Shown: positions 42,873 through 51,948, counted from the stretch's first letter. The stretch: DNA of 64,000 bases from G963662985 sp963662985 (GCA_963662985.1 OY760067.1:558001-622000); one strand, 5' to 3'. Numbers and translations are program-made. Notes: generated by a model not told the origin, from the letters alone.

Positions 42873-43802
42873 TTAGAGTTTTTCTGCGATGCGCAGTTTT
42901 GCGCTTCTCGAGCGGGCATTCAGCTCTGTTTCTTCTTCTGTTGGTATGATTGGTTTTTTTGTGATGATTTTTAATTCCGCCCTATGGTCACATGTACACA
43001 TGATCTGTTCGGGAGGACAAACACAATCTCTTGCTGCTTCTTTTAAATAATGTTTCACTATGCGATCTTCGAGTGAATGAAATGAAATGACTGCCAAACG
43101 ACCACCCGGTTTAAGGGCTTTGATCGCTTCTGGCAACACATCTCGCACGTTCATCAACTCTTGATTCACAGCGATACGTAATGACTGAAAAGTTCTTGTT
43201 GCTGGATGAATTCTTTGGGGTTTCCCTTTAGGGGAACGAACGGCATCTGAAACCACTTTTGCCAATTCTGTGGTGGTTTTGATAGGGCGATTTCGGACGA
43301 TCGCAGCAGCAATCTTTCTCGATTGTTTTTCTTCGCCAAATTCAAAGATCAAATCAGCCAGTTCACCTTCTTCAAATTCATTCACAATTTGTGCGGCCGT
43401 CAATGTTTGCTCAGGATTAAATCGCATATCAAGACTTCCTTCATATAAAAAGGAAAAACCTCGATGTGCTTGATCAAATTGCATTGAAGACGCACCCAAA
43501 TCCAAAATAATCCCGTCAGCATCATCCCAACCACACTCAGCCATTGCTTGTCTGAGCGTGGTATAAGATGCGTGCATTGATATAAACCGAGAGCCAAAAG
43601 ATGCAAGTCTTTCTCGTGCGATTGCTAGCGCCTCCGGGTCGACATCTAGCCCCAACACCAATCCACCTGGTGCTGAAGCTTCCAGTAACCCACTAGCATG
43701 CCCGCCGGCTCCCAATGTACAGTCGATATAACGGCCCCCTGACCTTGGATTTACAGCCTGTATGGTTTCATGATAAAGTACAGAAAAATGTGGGCTACTC
43801 AC
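42873..43802 (-). CDS. rsmH: 16S rRNA (cytosine(1402)-N(4))-methyltransferase
   Basis: 309 residues. HFSVLYHETIQAVNP, YIDCTLGAGGHASGLLE, LVLGLDVDPEALAIA, DGIILDLGASSMQFD and the C-terminal AVISFHSLEDRIVKHYLKE identify RsmH (MraW). The start chosen is GTG 43802, with AGAAGG 8 nt before it, overlapping the mraZ stop by 8 nt; a TTG at 43826 is the alternative. It methylates C1402 of 16S rRNA. Confidence 0.95.
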   Translation of the reverse strand: MSSPHFSVLYHETIQAVNPRSGGRYIDCTLGAGGHASGLLEASAPGGLVLGLDVDPEALAIARERLASFGSRFISMHASYTTLRQAMAECGWDDADGIILDLGASSMQFDQAHRGFSFLYEGSLDMRFNPEQTLTAAQIVNEFEEGELADLIFEFGEEKQSRKIAAAIVRNRPIKTTTELAKVVSDAVRSPKGKPQRIHPATRTFQSLRIAVNQELMNVRDVLPEAIKALKPGGRLAVISFHSLEDRIVKHYLKEAARDCVCPPEQIMCTCDHRAELKIITKKPIIPTEEETELNARSRSAKLRIAEKL

Positions 43803-44316
43803 CTTCGGAGCCTTCTTCTGCTTCAAGGTTTGTTTCTTGAGAAACTTGTGGCACTTCTACCGTCAGATCAAAACTGTTCAAAATTTCGTCTCGACCTTCA
43901 TATTGATAGAATTCCATATCCATGGTTTCATCAAATACATCTGAATTCCAAACTTCGAAGCAACCGCGATCAGTACCAATGATCACTGCCACATCATCAA
44001 TTTTTGCCCAATCCCGCATATACTTAGGAATTAGGATTCGATTCTGATTATCGATGGTGATCTCTTTACTTTCTTTTGAAAGACGTTGAATCCATTCGAT
44101 AAACTTTGCATTTCTCCCGCTCGCCTCAGCGGCAGAAATATCTTCGATCTTCTTTTTGAGAGCTAAACCTTGTTTTTTGGGATATACTTCTATTGCACGG
44201 TTGTTGCGAGAACGAATGACGAACCACTCACCATCAGAGATCAATTTCCGATATTGAATCGGAACTAAAAATCTCCCTTTATCATCTAGGCTGTGGTCGA
44301 ATCTACCATCGAACAT
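43795..44316 (-). CDS. mraZ: Transcriptional regulator MraZ with acidic C-terminal tail
   Basis: 173 residues from MFDGRFDHSLDDKGRFLVP. Two SpoVT/AbrB-like half domains each carry the DxKGR-type motif (SLDDKGRFLVP and TIDNQNRILIP). The usual length is about 143-155; the extra C-terminal 25-30 residues are acidic (VSQETNLEAEEGSEGE). MraZ represses its own dcw operon by binding direct repeats downstream of the promoter; such repeats lie at 44393-44420. ATG 44316 follows GAGAG; an ATG at 44346 is buried in a palindrome and is less likely. Confidence 0.93.
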   Translation of the reverse strand: MFDGRFDHSLDDKGRFLVPIQYRKLISDGEWFVIRSRNNRAIEVYPKKQGLALKKKIEDISAAEASGRNAKFIEWIQRLSKESKEITIDNQNRILIPKYMRDWAKIDDVAVIIGTDRGCFEVWNSDVFDETMDMEFYQYEGRDEILNSFDLTVEVPQVSQETNLEAEEGSEGE

Positions 44317-44344
44317 TTGTTCTCTCGCTCTTCTTAAAGACATC

Positions 44345-44365
44345 ACGCTGAGAGTCTCTCAGCGT
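44345..44365 (-). repeat. Perfect palindrome in the mraZ leader
   Basis: Arms ACGCTGAGAG / CTCTCAGCGT (10 bp) with a single-base centre. It lies about 30 nt before the mraZ start and would form a hairpin in the leader RNA or a dyad for a protein. Confidence 0.7.
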
Positions 44366-44390
44366 TACAATTGAATACTTCTTTTCCTGC

Positions 44391-44430
44391 TAACCACCTA
44401 GTTACCACCATTTTACCACCAGGTTACCTT
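44391..44430 (-). promoter_or_regulatory. Probable MraZ operator: GGTGGT repeats every 11 bp
   Basis: On the minus strand GGTGGT occurs three times at exactly 11-bp steps (complement ACCACC at 44393, 44404 and 44415), with a degenerate fourth (GGTAAC) one step closer to the -10. They lie from about +1 to +35. MraZ in other bacteria binds short G-rich repeats spaced by about one helical turn just downstream of its promoter. Confidence 0.75.
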
Positions 44431-44431
44431 G

Positions 44432-44460
44432 ATTATACGAACTAAGTATATGAAAGTCAA
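44432..44460 (-). promoter_or_regulatory. Promoter of the dcw cluster (PmraZ)
   Basis: TTGACT (44460-44455), a 17-nt spacer and TATAAT (44437-44432) on the minus strand. It is upstream of mraZ and the GGTGGT repeats. Confidence 0.85.
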
Positions 44461-44573
44461 GTTAACGCAAGTCAAATTGGCAGGTATTCTTAACTTTTTT
44501 AATCAAAAAGTTTATTTTTTCCTTAAAATATTCGCTTTTTTAGCATTAAACTTACCTATAAGGATTTAAAACC

Positions 44574-45170
44574 ATGGAAATTGAACTAGAATCACTCTTA
44601 AAATCTAAATTATCCCCGCGTATGTTTGAAAAAGAGCCCATGCAGCGCTGCAAATTGCATAAATGCGAAGGCGCTTGCTGTCTTTTTGGGGCTTGGGTGG
44701 ATGCACAACTCAAAGAGGAAATTCTCCTCCACCAAGATACCATCCGTACCCACTTAGATACACACAATCAAGATCCACTTTTTTGGTTTGACGAACGTCA
44801 AGAATATGACCCCTTTACGATTACCAAAGTCGTCCATCACACTGCGGTCTATCCCACTCCCGCCCATTATGGGCAAACCGTATGTGTATTTTTCCGTATG
44901 TCTGATTTTAAATGTGGGTTGCAAGTGGCCAGTGAAGCCATGGGCAGACACCCATGGTCATTAAAGCCCTTCTATTGCATCTTGCACCCCTTAGATCTCG
45001 ATGAAGAAGGAAAGATTACGTTAGATAAAACCGAATTGCTAGTGAAAGAACAAGGCAGTTGTCTGCGACCTGCGGATGACCCCATTTCATTGATTGAAAC
45101 TTTTCAAGAAGAACTGGAATATTTTTTACAGATTGACCTTTCAGACTATATCAAAAAGGATGACGAGTAG
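44574..45170 (+). CDS. Cys-rich DUF3109/YkgJ-like protein
   Basis: 198 residues, soluble. The N-terminal cluster RCKLHKCEGACCLFGA and later single Cys residues (FKCGLQ, YCILHP, SCLRPAD) match the pattern of the DUF3109/YkgJ group, proposed to bind zinc or an iron-sulfur cluster. No biochemical role is known. AAGGA lies before ATG. It is divergent from mraZ with about 110 nt between the mraZ promoter and its start, so the intergenic region is shared. A bidirectional terminator overlaps the stop. Confidence 0.75.
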   Translation: MEIELESLLKSKLSPRMFEKEPMQRCKLHKCEGACCLFGAWVDAQLKEEILLHQDTIRTHLDTHNQDPLFWFDERQEYDPFTITKVVHHTAVYPTPAHYGQTVCVFFRMSDFKCGLQVASEAMGRHPWSLKPFYCILHPLDLDEEGKITLDKTELLVKEQGSCLRPADDPISLIETFQEELEYFLQIDLSDYIKKDDE

Positions 45171-45184
45171 TCATCCTTTTTCTT
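45153..45184. terminator. Bidirectional terminator between DUF3109-like and DUF362 genes
   Basis: Perfect 12-bp stem AAAAAGGATGAC / GTCATCCTTTTT with a GAGTA loop; both ends are A/T runs. It overlaps the stop codon of the plus-strand gene. Confidence 0.9.
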
Positions 45185-45201
45185 TTCTCAATATTGTTGT
45201 T

Positions 45202-46353
45202 TTAGATACGAACAATTTTGCCGATTAGTGGTGTTTCCACAACAATTGCTTCATGCGGGCACATTTCTTGGCAGCAATAACAACGGATACAGTCACTATA
45301 ATGATAAGAAGGAATCTTCTTTCGGTCCCCATCATGATAATTAACTGCTTTGGGTTCTGCCGGACAAATAGCTACACATTGTCCACAATTAACACATTTA
45401 TCTGCCAAAATGACTGGCTTAGGAGTTACAAAATTTCGCATTAAAAATTGCACCGATTTACTGCTCAAACTGATTGCGGTTGAAACAGGGTTTCGATTAA
45501 CCTCATAATCTGCTTGAATAAAACTTGCAAGATCATCTCCTAAAATTTCAATAGTATCTGCATCAACGTTTCCAAAACCAAATTGTTTGGCATATACCAA
45601 TGTTTCCACTAACTTAATATCCAAGTTCATCATACGGCAAACGGTCGCATCCAAAGCCGCCGCATCTGTGGAGAAAAGCAACACATGCATTTCTTTTGCA
45701 GTGCCGTTGGCAGGGCCATTGCCTTCCATCGCAATCACACCATCCATAATAAATAAACGGGGTTTGACTAACTGATTAAGGTCGATCAACATTTTGGAAA
45801 AAGAACCTGCATCTGGTAATCGTCCGTGGAATTCTGCTTTACGTGCCCCAGGGATGACCCCAAATTGATTTTTAATCGCACCTGTCATACGAGTGAGCGC
45901 ATGTGATTTCATCTTACAAATAGAGATCACGCCATCGGCTGCCATCACATCTTTTGAAATCTCAAATTTTTTGACTAAGTTTCCTTCAGGATAAGAAATA
46001 GTTTCTGCTTCGACTAATTCAACTGCTTCAATTGGAAAATCTGCTAAAACAGTTTCATAGCCAGCTTTTTTTGCAACTGTAGTGCCTTTGCCATGTCCAG
46101 GCGAATCACCGTATTCATAATTTGCCGGAATTTCAGAAAAAGCTTTCACCACCGCTCGCATCACTTCTGCATTGGGTACCACCAAAGAATTTTCATCTTT
46201 TGCTGTCAATAAATTTGGTTTGAAAAAGATCTTCTCCCCTGCTTGCGCAAATTGTGAAACGCCCCCCAAAAGTGCTATCCCATGTTGCACTGCTTTTTCG
46301 ACTGCGTCTCTTTGATAACTCTCACAACGAACTAAGGCAACTTTTGATTTCAT
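45202..46353 (-). CDS. DUF362 protein with two C-terminal [4Fe-4S] motifs
   Basis: 383 residues. The DUF362 domain (about 1-290) includes FFKPNLL, YGDSPGHGKGT and CKMKSHALTRMTGAIKNQFG. The C-terminal ferredoxin-like domain has two clusters of Cys: CVNCGQCVAICPAEP and CIRCYCCQEMCP. Proteins of this type are widespread in anaerobes; the function is unknown, probably redox or cofactor related. AGGACGAG precedes ATG. It fits an anaerobic lifestyle. It is a single gene on its strand between two plus-strand genes. Confidence 0.85.
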   Translation of the reverse strand: MKSKVALVRCESYQRDAVEKAVQHGIALLGGVSQFAQAGEKIFFKPNLLTAKDENSLVVPNAEVMRAVVKAFSEIPANYEYGDSPGHGKGTTVAKKAGYETVLADFPIEAVELVEAETISYPEGNLVKKFEISKDVMAADGVISICKMKSHALTRMTGAIKNQFGVIPGARKAEFHGRLPDAGSFSKMLIDLNQLVKPRLFIMDGVIAMEGNGPANGTAKEMHVLLFSTDAAALDATVCRMMNLDIKLVETLVYAKQFGFGNVDADTIEILGDDLASFIQADYEVNRNPVSTAISLSSKSVQFLMRNFVTPKPVILADKCVNCGQCVAICPAEPKAVNYHDGDRKKIPSYHYSDCIRCYCCQEMCPHEAIVVETPLIGKIVRI

Positions 46354-46476
46354 TTTCTCGTCCTATCTTGAATTTTGATATCTTTATTATATCAATCTCT
46401 ATTACTTCCTAACAACGTTAACAGACTGTTATCAAGTTTTTTAATTTATGGTAGACTAAGTCAAGAAGGATAAAAA

Positions 46477-47463
46477 ATGGACTTTACTCTAATTCTCTTA
46501 GTCACTCTTGCATTTGGATTTAACTTTCTCAACGGGCTCAACGATAGTTCTAATATTGTGGCAACCGTGATTACTTCACGTGCCATGCCACCTAGAGCGG
46601 CCTTGATCTTGACCGCAATCGGTGAATTTTTGGGTCCATTTGTGTTTGGGGTTGCTGTGGCTAACACCGTGGGGAAAGGATTACTTGATCCTTCAGCCAC
46701 CACTCCTCAAGTAATGATCGCTGCATTGATTGGTGCCATCACTTGGAATATCACTGCACAATTAACCGGAATCCCTTCCTCCTCTTCACATGCACTCATG
46801 GGTGGCTTGCTCGGGGCTGGCATCTACGCCAATGGATTCAAAGTAGTGATTCTTTCTGGTTTATTCAAAATTTTGATTGCCCTGTTCATCTCCCCCATCT
46901 TAGGTCTGTTTGCTGGCTTCGTGGTCACCAAAATTCTGATGTTCTTCTTTAAAAACTTCTCTCCCAAAGTGAATAATTTTTTTCGTAACTTCCAAATCGT
47001 CACCTCATTTGGCTTGGCTATGTCACACGGTGGCAATGATGCCCAAAAGATTATGGGGGTCATCACTCTTGGTTTGTTATCCTCTGGAGCAATCAGCACA
47101 TTTGAAATCCCCTTTTGGGTAATCGTCGGTGCATCAGCAGCCATTGCAATTGGCACTTCTTTTGGTGGCTGGCGTTTGATTCGCACATTAGGCGGCAAGA
47201 TTATGCGCATTCGCCCAATCCACGGGTTAGCTTCTCAAATTGCTGGCGCTTCTGTAATTTTAACCGCAGCTTTGTTGGGCGGTCCAGTGAGTACTACGCA
47301 AGTGATGAGCACTGCTATCATGGGCACAGGCGCAGCAGAACGAGTGAACAAAGTACGTTGGAACGTCCTTAGTCAAATGTTAGTGGCATGGTTGCTCACC
47401 ATCCCTGTTTCCGCTTTAGTCGCCGCAATTTTTTATGTTCTAATCACAAAATTAGGATTGTAA
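46477..47463 (+). CDS. pit: PiT-family inorganic phosphate transporter
   Basis: 328-residue membrane protein with about ten helices. The two inverted signature motifs are NFLNGLNDSSNIVATVITSR (N-half) and MSHGGNDAQKIMGVI (C-half), and IPSSSSHALMGGLLGAGI lies between. It would import phosphate coupled to H+ or Na+. AAGGA precedes ATG. No phoU-like gene is adjacent. Its last 12 nt overlap the end of miaA on the opposite strand. Confidence 0.93.
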   Translation: MDFTLILLVTLAFGFNFLNGLNDSSNIVATVITSRAMPPRAALILTAIGEFLGPFVFGVAVANTVGKGLLDPSATTPQVMIAALIGAITWNITAQLTGIPSSSSHALMGGLLGAGIYANGFKVVILSGLFKILIALFISPILGLFAGFVVTKILMFFFKNFSPKVNNFFRNFQIVTSFGLAMSHGGNDAQKIMGVITLGLLSSGAISTFEIPFWVIVGASAAIAIGTSFGGWRLIRTLGGKIMRIRPIHGLASQIAGASVILTAALLGGPVSTTQVMSTAIMGTGAAERVNKVRWNVLSQMLVAWLLTIPVSALVAAIFYVLITKLGL

Positions 47464-48378
47464 AAACTCCTGAACATACGCTAAAATATGTTGAATTGTT
47501 TGCTCTTCCCCCATTTCAAACCAACGAATCATTGGATCTTCTAACTTGAACCAATTAGATTGTCTTCTCACAAATTTTCGTGTATTTCTTTTAATTAACA
47601 TCATCGCTTCATCTTTGCTGATTTCACCGCGCAAATATTGAATTATTTCCCGATATCCAATCGCTGAAAATGCCGGCAAGTCGTGTGCATATCCTTTTTT
47701 GAGCAATTCTTTAACTTCTTTAACCAAGCCCATTTCCATCATCAATTCAATCCGCTGGTCGATATGTTGATACAATTCTTCACGAGGACGATTGAGTCCA
47801 ATACGGCAAATTTCATAACGCGGATCTTTTTTCATGCGTTGATCTGAGAATTTTTTACCAGTCAAAAAAATCACTTCTAAGGCTCGAATCGTACGGCGCA
47901 CATTGCGATGGTCAATATTGCTTGCGGCTTGTGGGTCTAACACAGCAAGACGTTGATGCAGCCCTTCGGTACCCACTTCTTCTGCCCAGCGATTTAACTC
48001 TTCGCGCAATGCTTCGTCAGCACGTTGTTTGGGAATCTGCCAGCCATCTGTGATTGCTTCCACATATTGACCAGTTCCCCCTACTAAAATCGGCACTTTG
48101 CCACGCGAATGAATCTCATCAATCGCTTGATAAGCTTTGCGTTGGAATAGCGCCAAACTCCAATTTTCATCCGGATTCGCGACATCAATCAAATGATGTG
48201 GTACGCCTTCCATTTCTTCTTCATAAGGTTTTGCTGTACCAATATCCATCCCACGATAAAAATAGCGTGAATCTGCAGAGACCACTTCTCCGTTTAATTG
48301 GTGTGCCAAAAAGATTGATGTGGATGTTTTCCCTACTGCGGTTGGGCCAACAATCACAATCAATTTACCTTTATTCAT
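47452..48378 (-). CDS. miaA: tRNA dimethylallyltransferase
   Basis: 308-residue enzyme that prenylates A37 of tRNAs reading U-starting codons. The P-loop is VGPTAVGKTSTS, with SADSRYFYRGMDIGTAKP, the ILVGGTGQYVEAITDGW segment, RNVRRTIRALEV and the C-terminal RNTRKFVRRQSNWF. ATG 48378 is taken, about 10 nt after AAAGGA; a frame to 48426 runs into yraN. It overlaps yraN by 8 nt. Confidence 0.95.
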   Translation of the reverse strand: MNKGKLIVIVGPTAVGKTSTSIFLAHQLNGEVVSADSRYFYRGMDIGTAKPYEEEMEGVPHHLIDVANPDENWSLALFQRKAYQAIDEIHSRGKVPILVGGTGQYVEAITDGWQIPKQRADEALREELNRWAEEVGTEGLHQRLAVLDPQAASNIDHRNVRRTIRALEVIFLTGKKFSDQRMKKDPRYEICRIGLNRPREELYQHIDQRIELMMEMGLVKEVKELLKKGYAHDLPAFSAIGYREIIQYLRGEISKDEAMMLIKRNTRKFVRRQSNWFKLEDPMIRWFEMGEEQTIQHILAYVQEFLQS

Positions 48379-48742
48379 AAATTCGTATTCCTTTATAATG
48401 CGTGGTCTCAGGCAATTCTCCCGCACTCAGCAAAATTGCAATCACATCCACACGCCAAGCACAGGATTCGTTGTTAGTTTCTCCTAAATATTGAAAGCCA
48501 ACTTCGATAATCTTTTTTAATTTATTTTGATCGACTGCCATTTCAGGAGTGCCAAAATTTTGATTGGTGCGTGTTTTTACTTCCACAAAAACTATTTCAT
48601 TGCCATCTAGACAGATTAAATCAATTTCACCTGTTTGATTTCGATAATTACGGACGAGAACTTGGTACCCTTGCGCCGATAAATATTCAGCAGCAAGGTC
48701 TTCTCCTTTTTGCCCAATCTTTTGCTTTTGATTCGCACTCAT
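48371..48742 (-). CDS. UPF0102/YraN-family nuclease-like protein
   Basis: 123 residues. The restriction-nuclease-like core GEDLAAEYLSAQGYQVLVRNYR, GEIDLICLDGNEIVFVEVKTRTN carries the (E)D-ExK type residues of the family. Function is unresolved; YraN proteins are often found next to rnhB or miaA. AGGTGAAAG precedes ATG. Overlaps miaA by 8 nt at its end. Confidence 0.9.
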   Translation of the reverse strand: MSANQKQKIGQKGEDLAAEYLSAQGYQVLVRNYRNQTGEIDLICLDGNEIVFVEVKTRTNQNFGTPEMAVDQNKLKKIIEVGFQYLGETNNESCAWRVDVIAILLSAGELPETTHYKGIRIYE

Positions 48743-48864
48743 TCACTTTCACCTGTCATTTTGTAGCTACTTTACCATAAAAACAAAGCTTCTGCGACCA
48801 CTCAATTTAACTTAGAAAGGATTAAGAAGAATTCTCCCCCCTAGCTCAAAATCCTATTTCTCAT

Positions 48865-48870
48865 TAAAAT
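48865..48870 (+). promoter_or_regulatory. -10-like TAAAAT, 6 nt before the ATG of the next gene
   Basis: TAAAAT, CTTCTT, ATG. No ribosome site upstream; fits the leaderless pattern of the window. The weakest of the five cases. Confidence 0.4.
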
Positions 48871-48876
48871 CTTCTT

Positions 48877-49698
48877 ATGGAATTAACACCTCAAAGACAA
48901 CCTTCGGTTTATGAACAATTAAATCGCATTATTGCGATTATGTTACTTACTTTTACATTTGCACAACTTTTCACTTTACCTAGCCGAGAGATATCTTTTC
49001 AATTTGCAGGGGTTTATTTTTCGTTTGGTCTCAATCTCAAAAACATTTTTGCCTTATTAAACGTGGTAATTGTCACTACGGGTTCATTTACTATTTTTAA
49101 TCAACGCGCCAAACGTCGCCGTATTTCTTTAGTACATGCAATTTTGCCAGCCCTCACAACTTGGATGATTAGCATTCCTCTGTTTGCCACCACATTAAAC
49201 TTACTTTGGTGGGTGGAGCTGATTCTCTTTGGGGCATTACTTTTTTTGATCATTTATGCGGAATACCTTGTTTCGGACGAGGTAGAAGAACAATATGAAC
49301 ATACTCTTTCTCGTTTATTAGAAAGTATTGCTTTTGCCATCTTTTTTATTATTAGTGCAATGTTATTTGCGATTAATATGCGTCTCTCCTTTATGATTCC
49401 CCCGCTGTTTTTGCTCACATTTTTTATCTCCCTCCGTTTATTTGAACTGCGCACACATCAATGGCTAATTATGGAATCTCTAACCTTAGCCTTTATCGTC
49501 ACTCAATTTGCCGCAGTTTTTAATTATTTTCATTTTTCAGCAATTCCATTGGGAATTATCTTATTCGGAATCCTGTATTCTCTGATTAACTTCCTCCTCA
49601 AATCATTTCAAAAAAAGGTTCAATCCCAATTTATGATAGAATCGATCGTAATTTTGTTAATCACAGTTTTATTAGCGATCTTCCTCCAAATCACATAA
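48877..49698 (+). CDS. Polytopic membrane protein of unknown function
   Basis: 273 residues with about eight hydrophobic helices and short loops; the first roughly 18 residues are polar (MELTPQRQPSVYEQLNR). A conserved-looking cytoplasmic loop holds NQRAKRRRIS. The middle loop is acidic (SDEVEEQYEHTLSRLLE). No family recognised. It has no Shine-Dalgarno; a TAAAAT box ends 6 nt before the ATG. plsY follows in the same direction after 71 nt. Confidence 0.65.
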   Translation: MELTPQRQPSVYEQLNRIIAIMLLTFTFAQLFTLPSREISFQFAGVYFSFGLNLKNIFALLNVVIVTTGSFTIFNQRAKRRRISLVHAILPALTTWMISIPLFATTLNLLWWVELILFGALLFLIIYAEYLVSDEVEEQYEHTLSRLLESIAFAIFFIISAMLFAINMRLSFMIPPLFLLTFFISLRLFELRTHQWLIMESLTLAFIVTQFAAVFNYFHFSAIPLGIILFGILYSLINFLLKSFQKKVQSQFMIESIVILLITVLLAIFLQIT

Positions 49699-49769
49699 AT
49701 AAGTAACTTCTCCTATTTTATCGAGTTAACACTTACGGAAATAGGTATCATTGAGAAAGAGTATTAAAT

Positions 49770-50423
49770 ATGACGAAAATTATTATGCTTATCCTAGCTT
49801 ATCTAATCGGGACAATTCCCTCAGGCTTCATTTACGTAAAACTTAAAACAGGGCAAGATGTTCGAACCATTCAAAGTGGCCGCACAGGTGGCACAAATTC
49901 TATGCGTGCTGCTGGTGTTGGCATTGGCATTGCCACGATGGTGACAGATTTTGCGAAAGGTGCTGCTGCAGTATTACTTGCAAAAGCTCTCTTACCAGAA
50001 CATGCATGGATTCATGTTCTTTCTGGCTTGCTGGTCATCATTGGACATAACTACAATATTTTTATGTCCACTAAAGACGAAAACGGAAAATGGAAGATTG
50101 GTGGCGGTGCTGGCGGGTCTCCTGCTTTGGGTGCAACCACAGCGCTTTGGCTACCTTCATTTTTAATTGCTTTCCCACTTGCATTCATCGGACTTTATTT
50201 TATTGGATATGCCTCTGTTGCTACGATTATTTCAGGAAGCAGTGCATTGATTATTTTTATTGTCACTGGGCTATTGGGCATCACACCCTTGTCTTATATT
50301 GTTTACGGTGCAGGCGCGTTGACTTTATTGCTAATCTCTTTAAAAGAGAACATCAAACGTCTGAAAAACGGTACAGAACGAATGCATGGCTATCGTGCTC
50401 GTAAGAAAAAAACAGAAGAATGA
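49770..50423 (+). CDS. plsY: Glycerol-3-phosphate acyltransferase PlsY
   Basis: 217-residue membrane acyltransferase that acylates glycerol-3-phosphate from acyl-phosphate, the first step in phospholipid synthesis. YLIGTIPSGFIYVKLKTGQDVRTIQSGRTGGTNSMRA contains the SGxxGxTN-type motif, and GHNYNIFMS and KIGGGAGGSPALGA match the other two PlsY motifs (GHxxxxF and GGKGVA-like, with Ala-Gly-Gly here). The C-terminal tail is basic. Ribosome site weak (GAGAAAGAG). Confidence 0.88.
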   Translation: MTKIIMLILAYLIGTIPSGFIYVKLKTGQDVRTIQSGRTGGTNSMRAAGVGIGIATMVTDFAKGAAAVLLAKALLPEHAWIHVLSGLLVIIGHNYNIFMSTKDENGKWKIGGGAGGSPALGATTALWLPSFLIAFPLAFIGLYFIGYASVATIISGSSALIIFIVTGLLGITPLSYIVYGAGALTLLLISLKENIKRLKNGTERMHGYRARKKKTEE

Positions 50424-50441
50424 ATTAAAACAGAATTTTTT

Positions 50442-50470
50442 AAAAGAGAAAGAGCTTCTTTCTCTTTTTT
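50442..50470 (+). terminator. Rho-independent terminator after plsY
   Basis: 12-bp stem AAAAGAGAAAGA / TCTTTCTCTTTT with a GCT loop and a T-run. Confidence 0.85.
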
Positions 50471-50539
50471 GATTTAACTTTTATTGTAAAGATTTCCTCC
50501 AATTTATAAGAAACGGTTCGTTTTTTATTTAAAAAACTG

Positions 50540-50545
50540 TATAAT
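50540..50545 (+). promoter_or_regulatory. -10 box of the MFS gene
   Basis: TATAAT overlapping an in-frame ATG at 50544; the true start 50577 with AGGAG lies about 32 nt downstream. No clear -35. Confidence 0.5.
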
Positions 50546-50576
50546 GTTCACATCAAATAAGGAGATAATTAAAAAC

Positions 50577-51908
50577 ATGTCTGAAAATCCATTAAAAAAC
50601 AAAAAAACTAGACGCACGTTGATCGGTCTTGCCTTTGGTTATTTTGTTGATCAAGGCGAAGGGATGACAGTATCAGCGCTCTCCCCCGCGCTCAAAAATG
50701 CTTTTGGTCTCACCAATGCCCAATTTGGTTGGATCTCATTTGTAAGAAATATGCTTCAATCTGTCAGTTCTCCTTTTTGGGGTTTCATTGCTGACAGATT
50801 TTCCCGCAAGAAAGTAATCTTTTTTGGTACCGGGATCTGGGGGATCTGGACCGCATTTTGTGGTCTCACTCAAAACTTTGGTCAATTTATGACCATTCGA
50901 GTGATCTCTGGGTTAGGGCTGGGGTGTTTAATGCCCGCCACCTTCTCATTAATTGCAGATAGCTTCCCGCCCCAAAGACGTGGTCGCGCTTTGGGAATCC
51001 TCGAAGGAGTTGGCGTGGTTGGGATGATCGCCAGCATTCTTTCTTTGGGATTCCTCGCCAATGATGAGCTTTGGCGCTATGGTTTCTTTATCATGGGTGG
51101 ATTAAGTGTTCTTTCAGGGATTGCAATTTGGTTCCTTGTGGATGAACCCATTCGTGGCGCCGCTGAACCTGAATTAATTGGTAAAATCACTGAAGAAAAC
51201 GAAACTCGCTATCGTGCAAAATTAGAATATGTTCCTCAAGTACTTAAAGTAAAAACCATTTGGGTTGCAATTTTGCAAGGCTTATCTGGCACAATGCCGT
51301 GGATTGTGATGCAAACCTTTATTATTCTGTGGATGGAAAATGATCTTAATATTGAAGCTTCCAGCGCAACCGTAATCTTTGGGTTAATTATGGTTGGCAC
51401 CGTGATCTCAAATATTATGGGCGGCTTTATTGGCGACTGGGCAGAATCTAAAAGCGCAAAATATGGGCGTATTGCCATCGGACAATTCTCTGTTTTCATC
51501 GGCATCCCCCTCACTTATATCATGTTTACCCAAGCACATAATTGGGGTTTTTGGCAATTAGGGCTCTTTGGCTTCTTTACTGCCTTATGGATCTCATGGC
51601 CAGGCAAAGGTTCCAAAGAACCAATCATGCAAAACGTAATCCAACCCGAATTGCGCTCCACTGCATATGCTATGGTCACCTTTATTGAAAGTGGCTTTGC
51701 CGCCGTAGCAGCTTTAATTACCGGGAACTTAGCTGACAAAGTAGATCTCACTCGTGCACTCACTATTATGGTTCCAGGTCCGTGGATCTTGTGCGGAATT
51801 TTCTTCACCCTGTTTTATTTCACTTATCCAAAGGATGCACGCTCATTACGTGATTCGATGGGCAAACGCGCCATTGAACTCACTAATCTTGAAAATAGTG
51901 AAGAATAA
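50577..51908 (+). CDS. Major facilitator superfamily transporter
   Basis: 443 residues with about twelve helices. The MFS signature after helix 2 reads GFIADRFSRKKVIFFGT, and the motif PxxxRGRALG appears as PPQRRGRALGILEG. NH2-terminal VDQGEGMTVSALSPALKNAFG resembles MFS carriers of organic anions, but the substrate cannot be stated. The central loop is charged (RYRAKLEYVPQVLK). The start follows AGGAG with a long spacer (12 nt). A terminator follows. Confidence 0.85.
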   Translation: MSENPLKNKKTRRTLIGLAFGYFVDQGEGMTVSALSPALKNAFGLTNAQFGWISFVRNMLQSVSSPFWGFIADRFSRKKVIFFGTGIWGIWTAFCGLTQNFGQFMTIRVISGLGLGCLMPATFSLIADSFPPQRRGRALGILEGVGVVGMIASILSLGFLANDELWRYGFFIMGGLSVLSGIAIWFLVDEPIRGAAEPELIGKITEENETRYRAKLEYVPQVLKVKTIWVAILQGLSGTMPWIVMQTFIILWMENDLNIEASSATVIFGLIMVGTVISNIMGGFIGDWAESKSAKYGRIAIGQFSVFIGIPLTYIMFTQAHNWGFWQLGLFGFFTALWISWPGKGSKEPIMQNVIQPELRSTAYAMVTFIESGFAAVAALITGNLADKVDLTRALTIMVPGPWILCGIFFTLFYFTYPKDARSLRDSMGKRAIELTNLENSEE

Positions 51909-51918
51909 TTAAAAAACA

Positions 51919-51948
51919 AAAAGTGGCAATCATTTGCCACTTTTTTAT
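51919..51948. terminator. Bidirectional terminator between MFS and MBL genes
   Basis: 10-bp stem AAAGTGGCAA / TTGCCACTTT with a TCAT loop, A-run on the left and T-run on the right. Confidence 0.9.
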
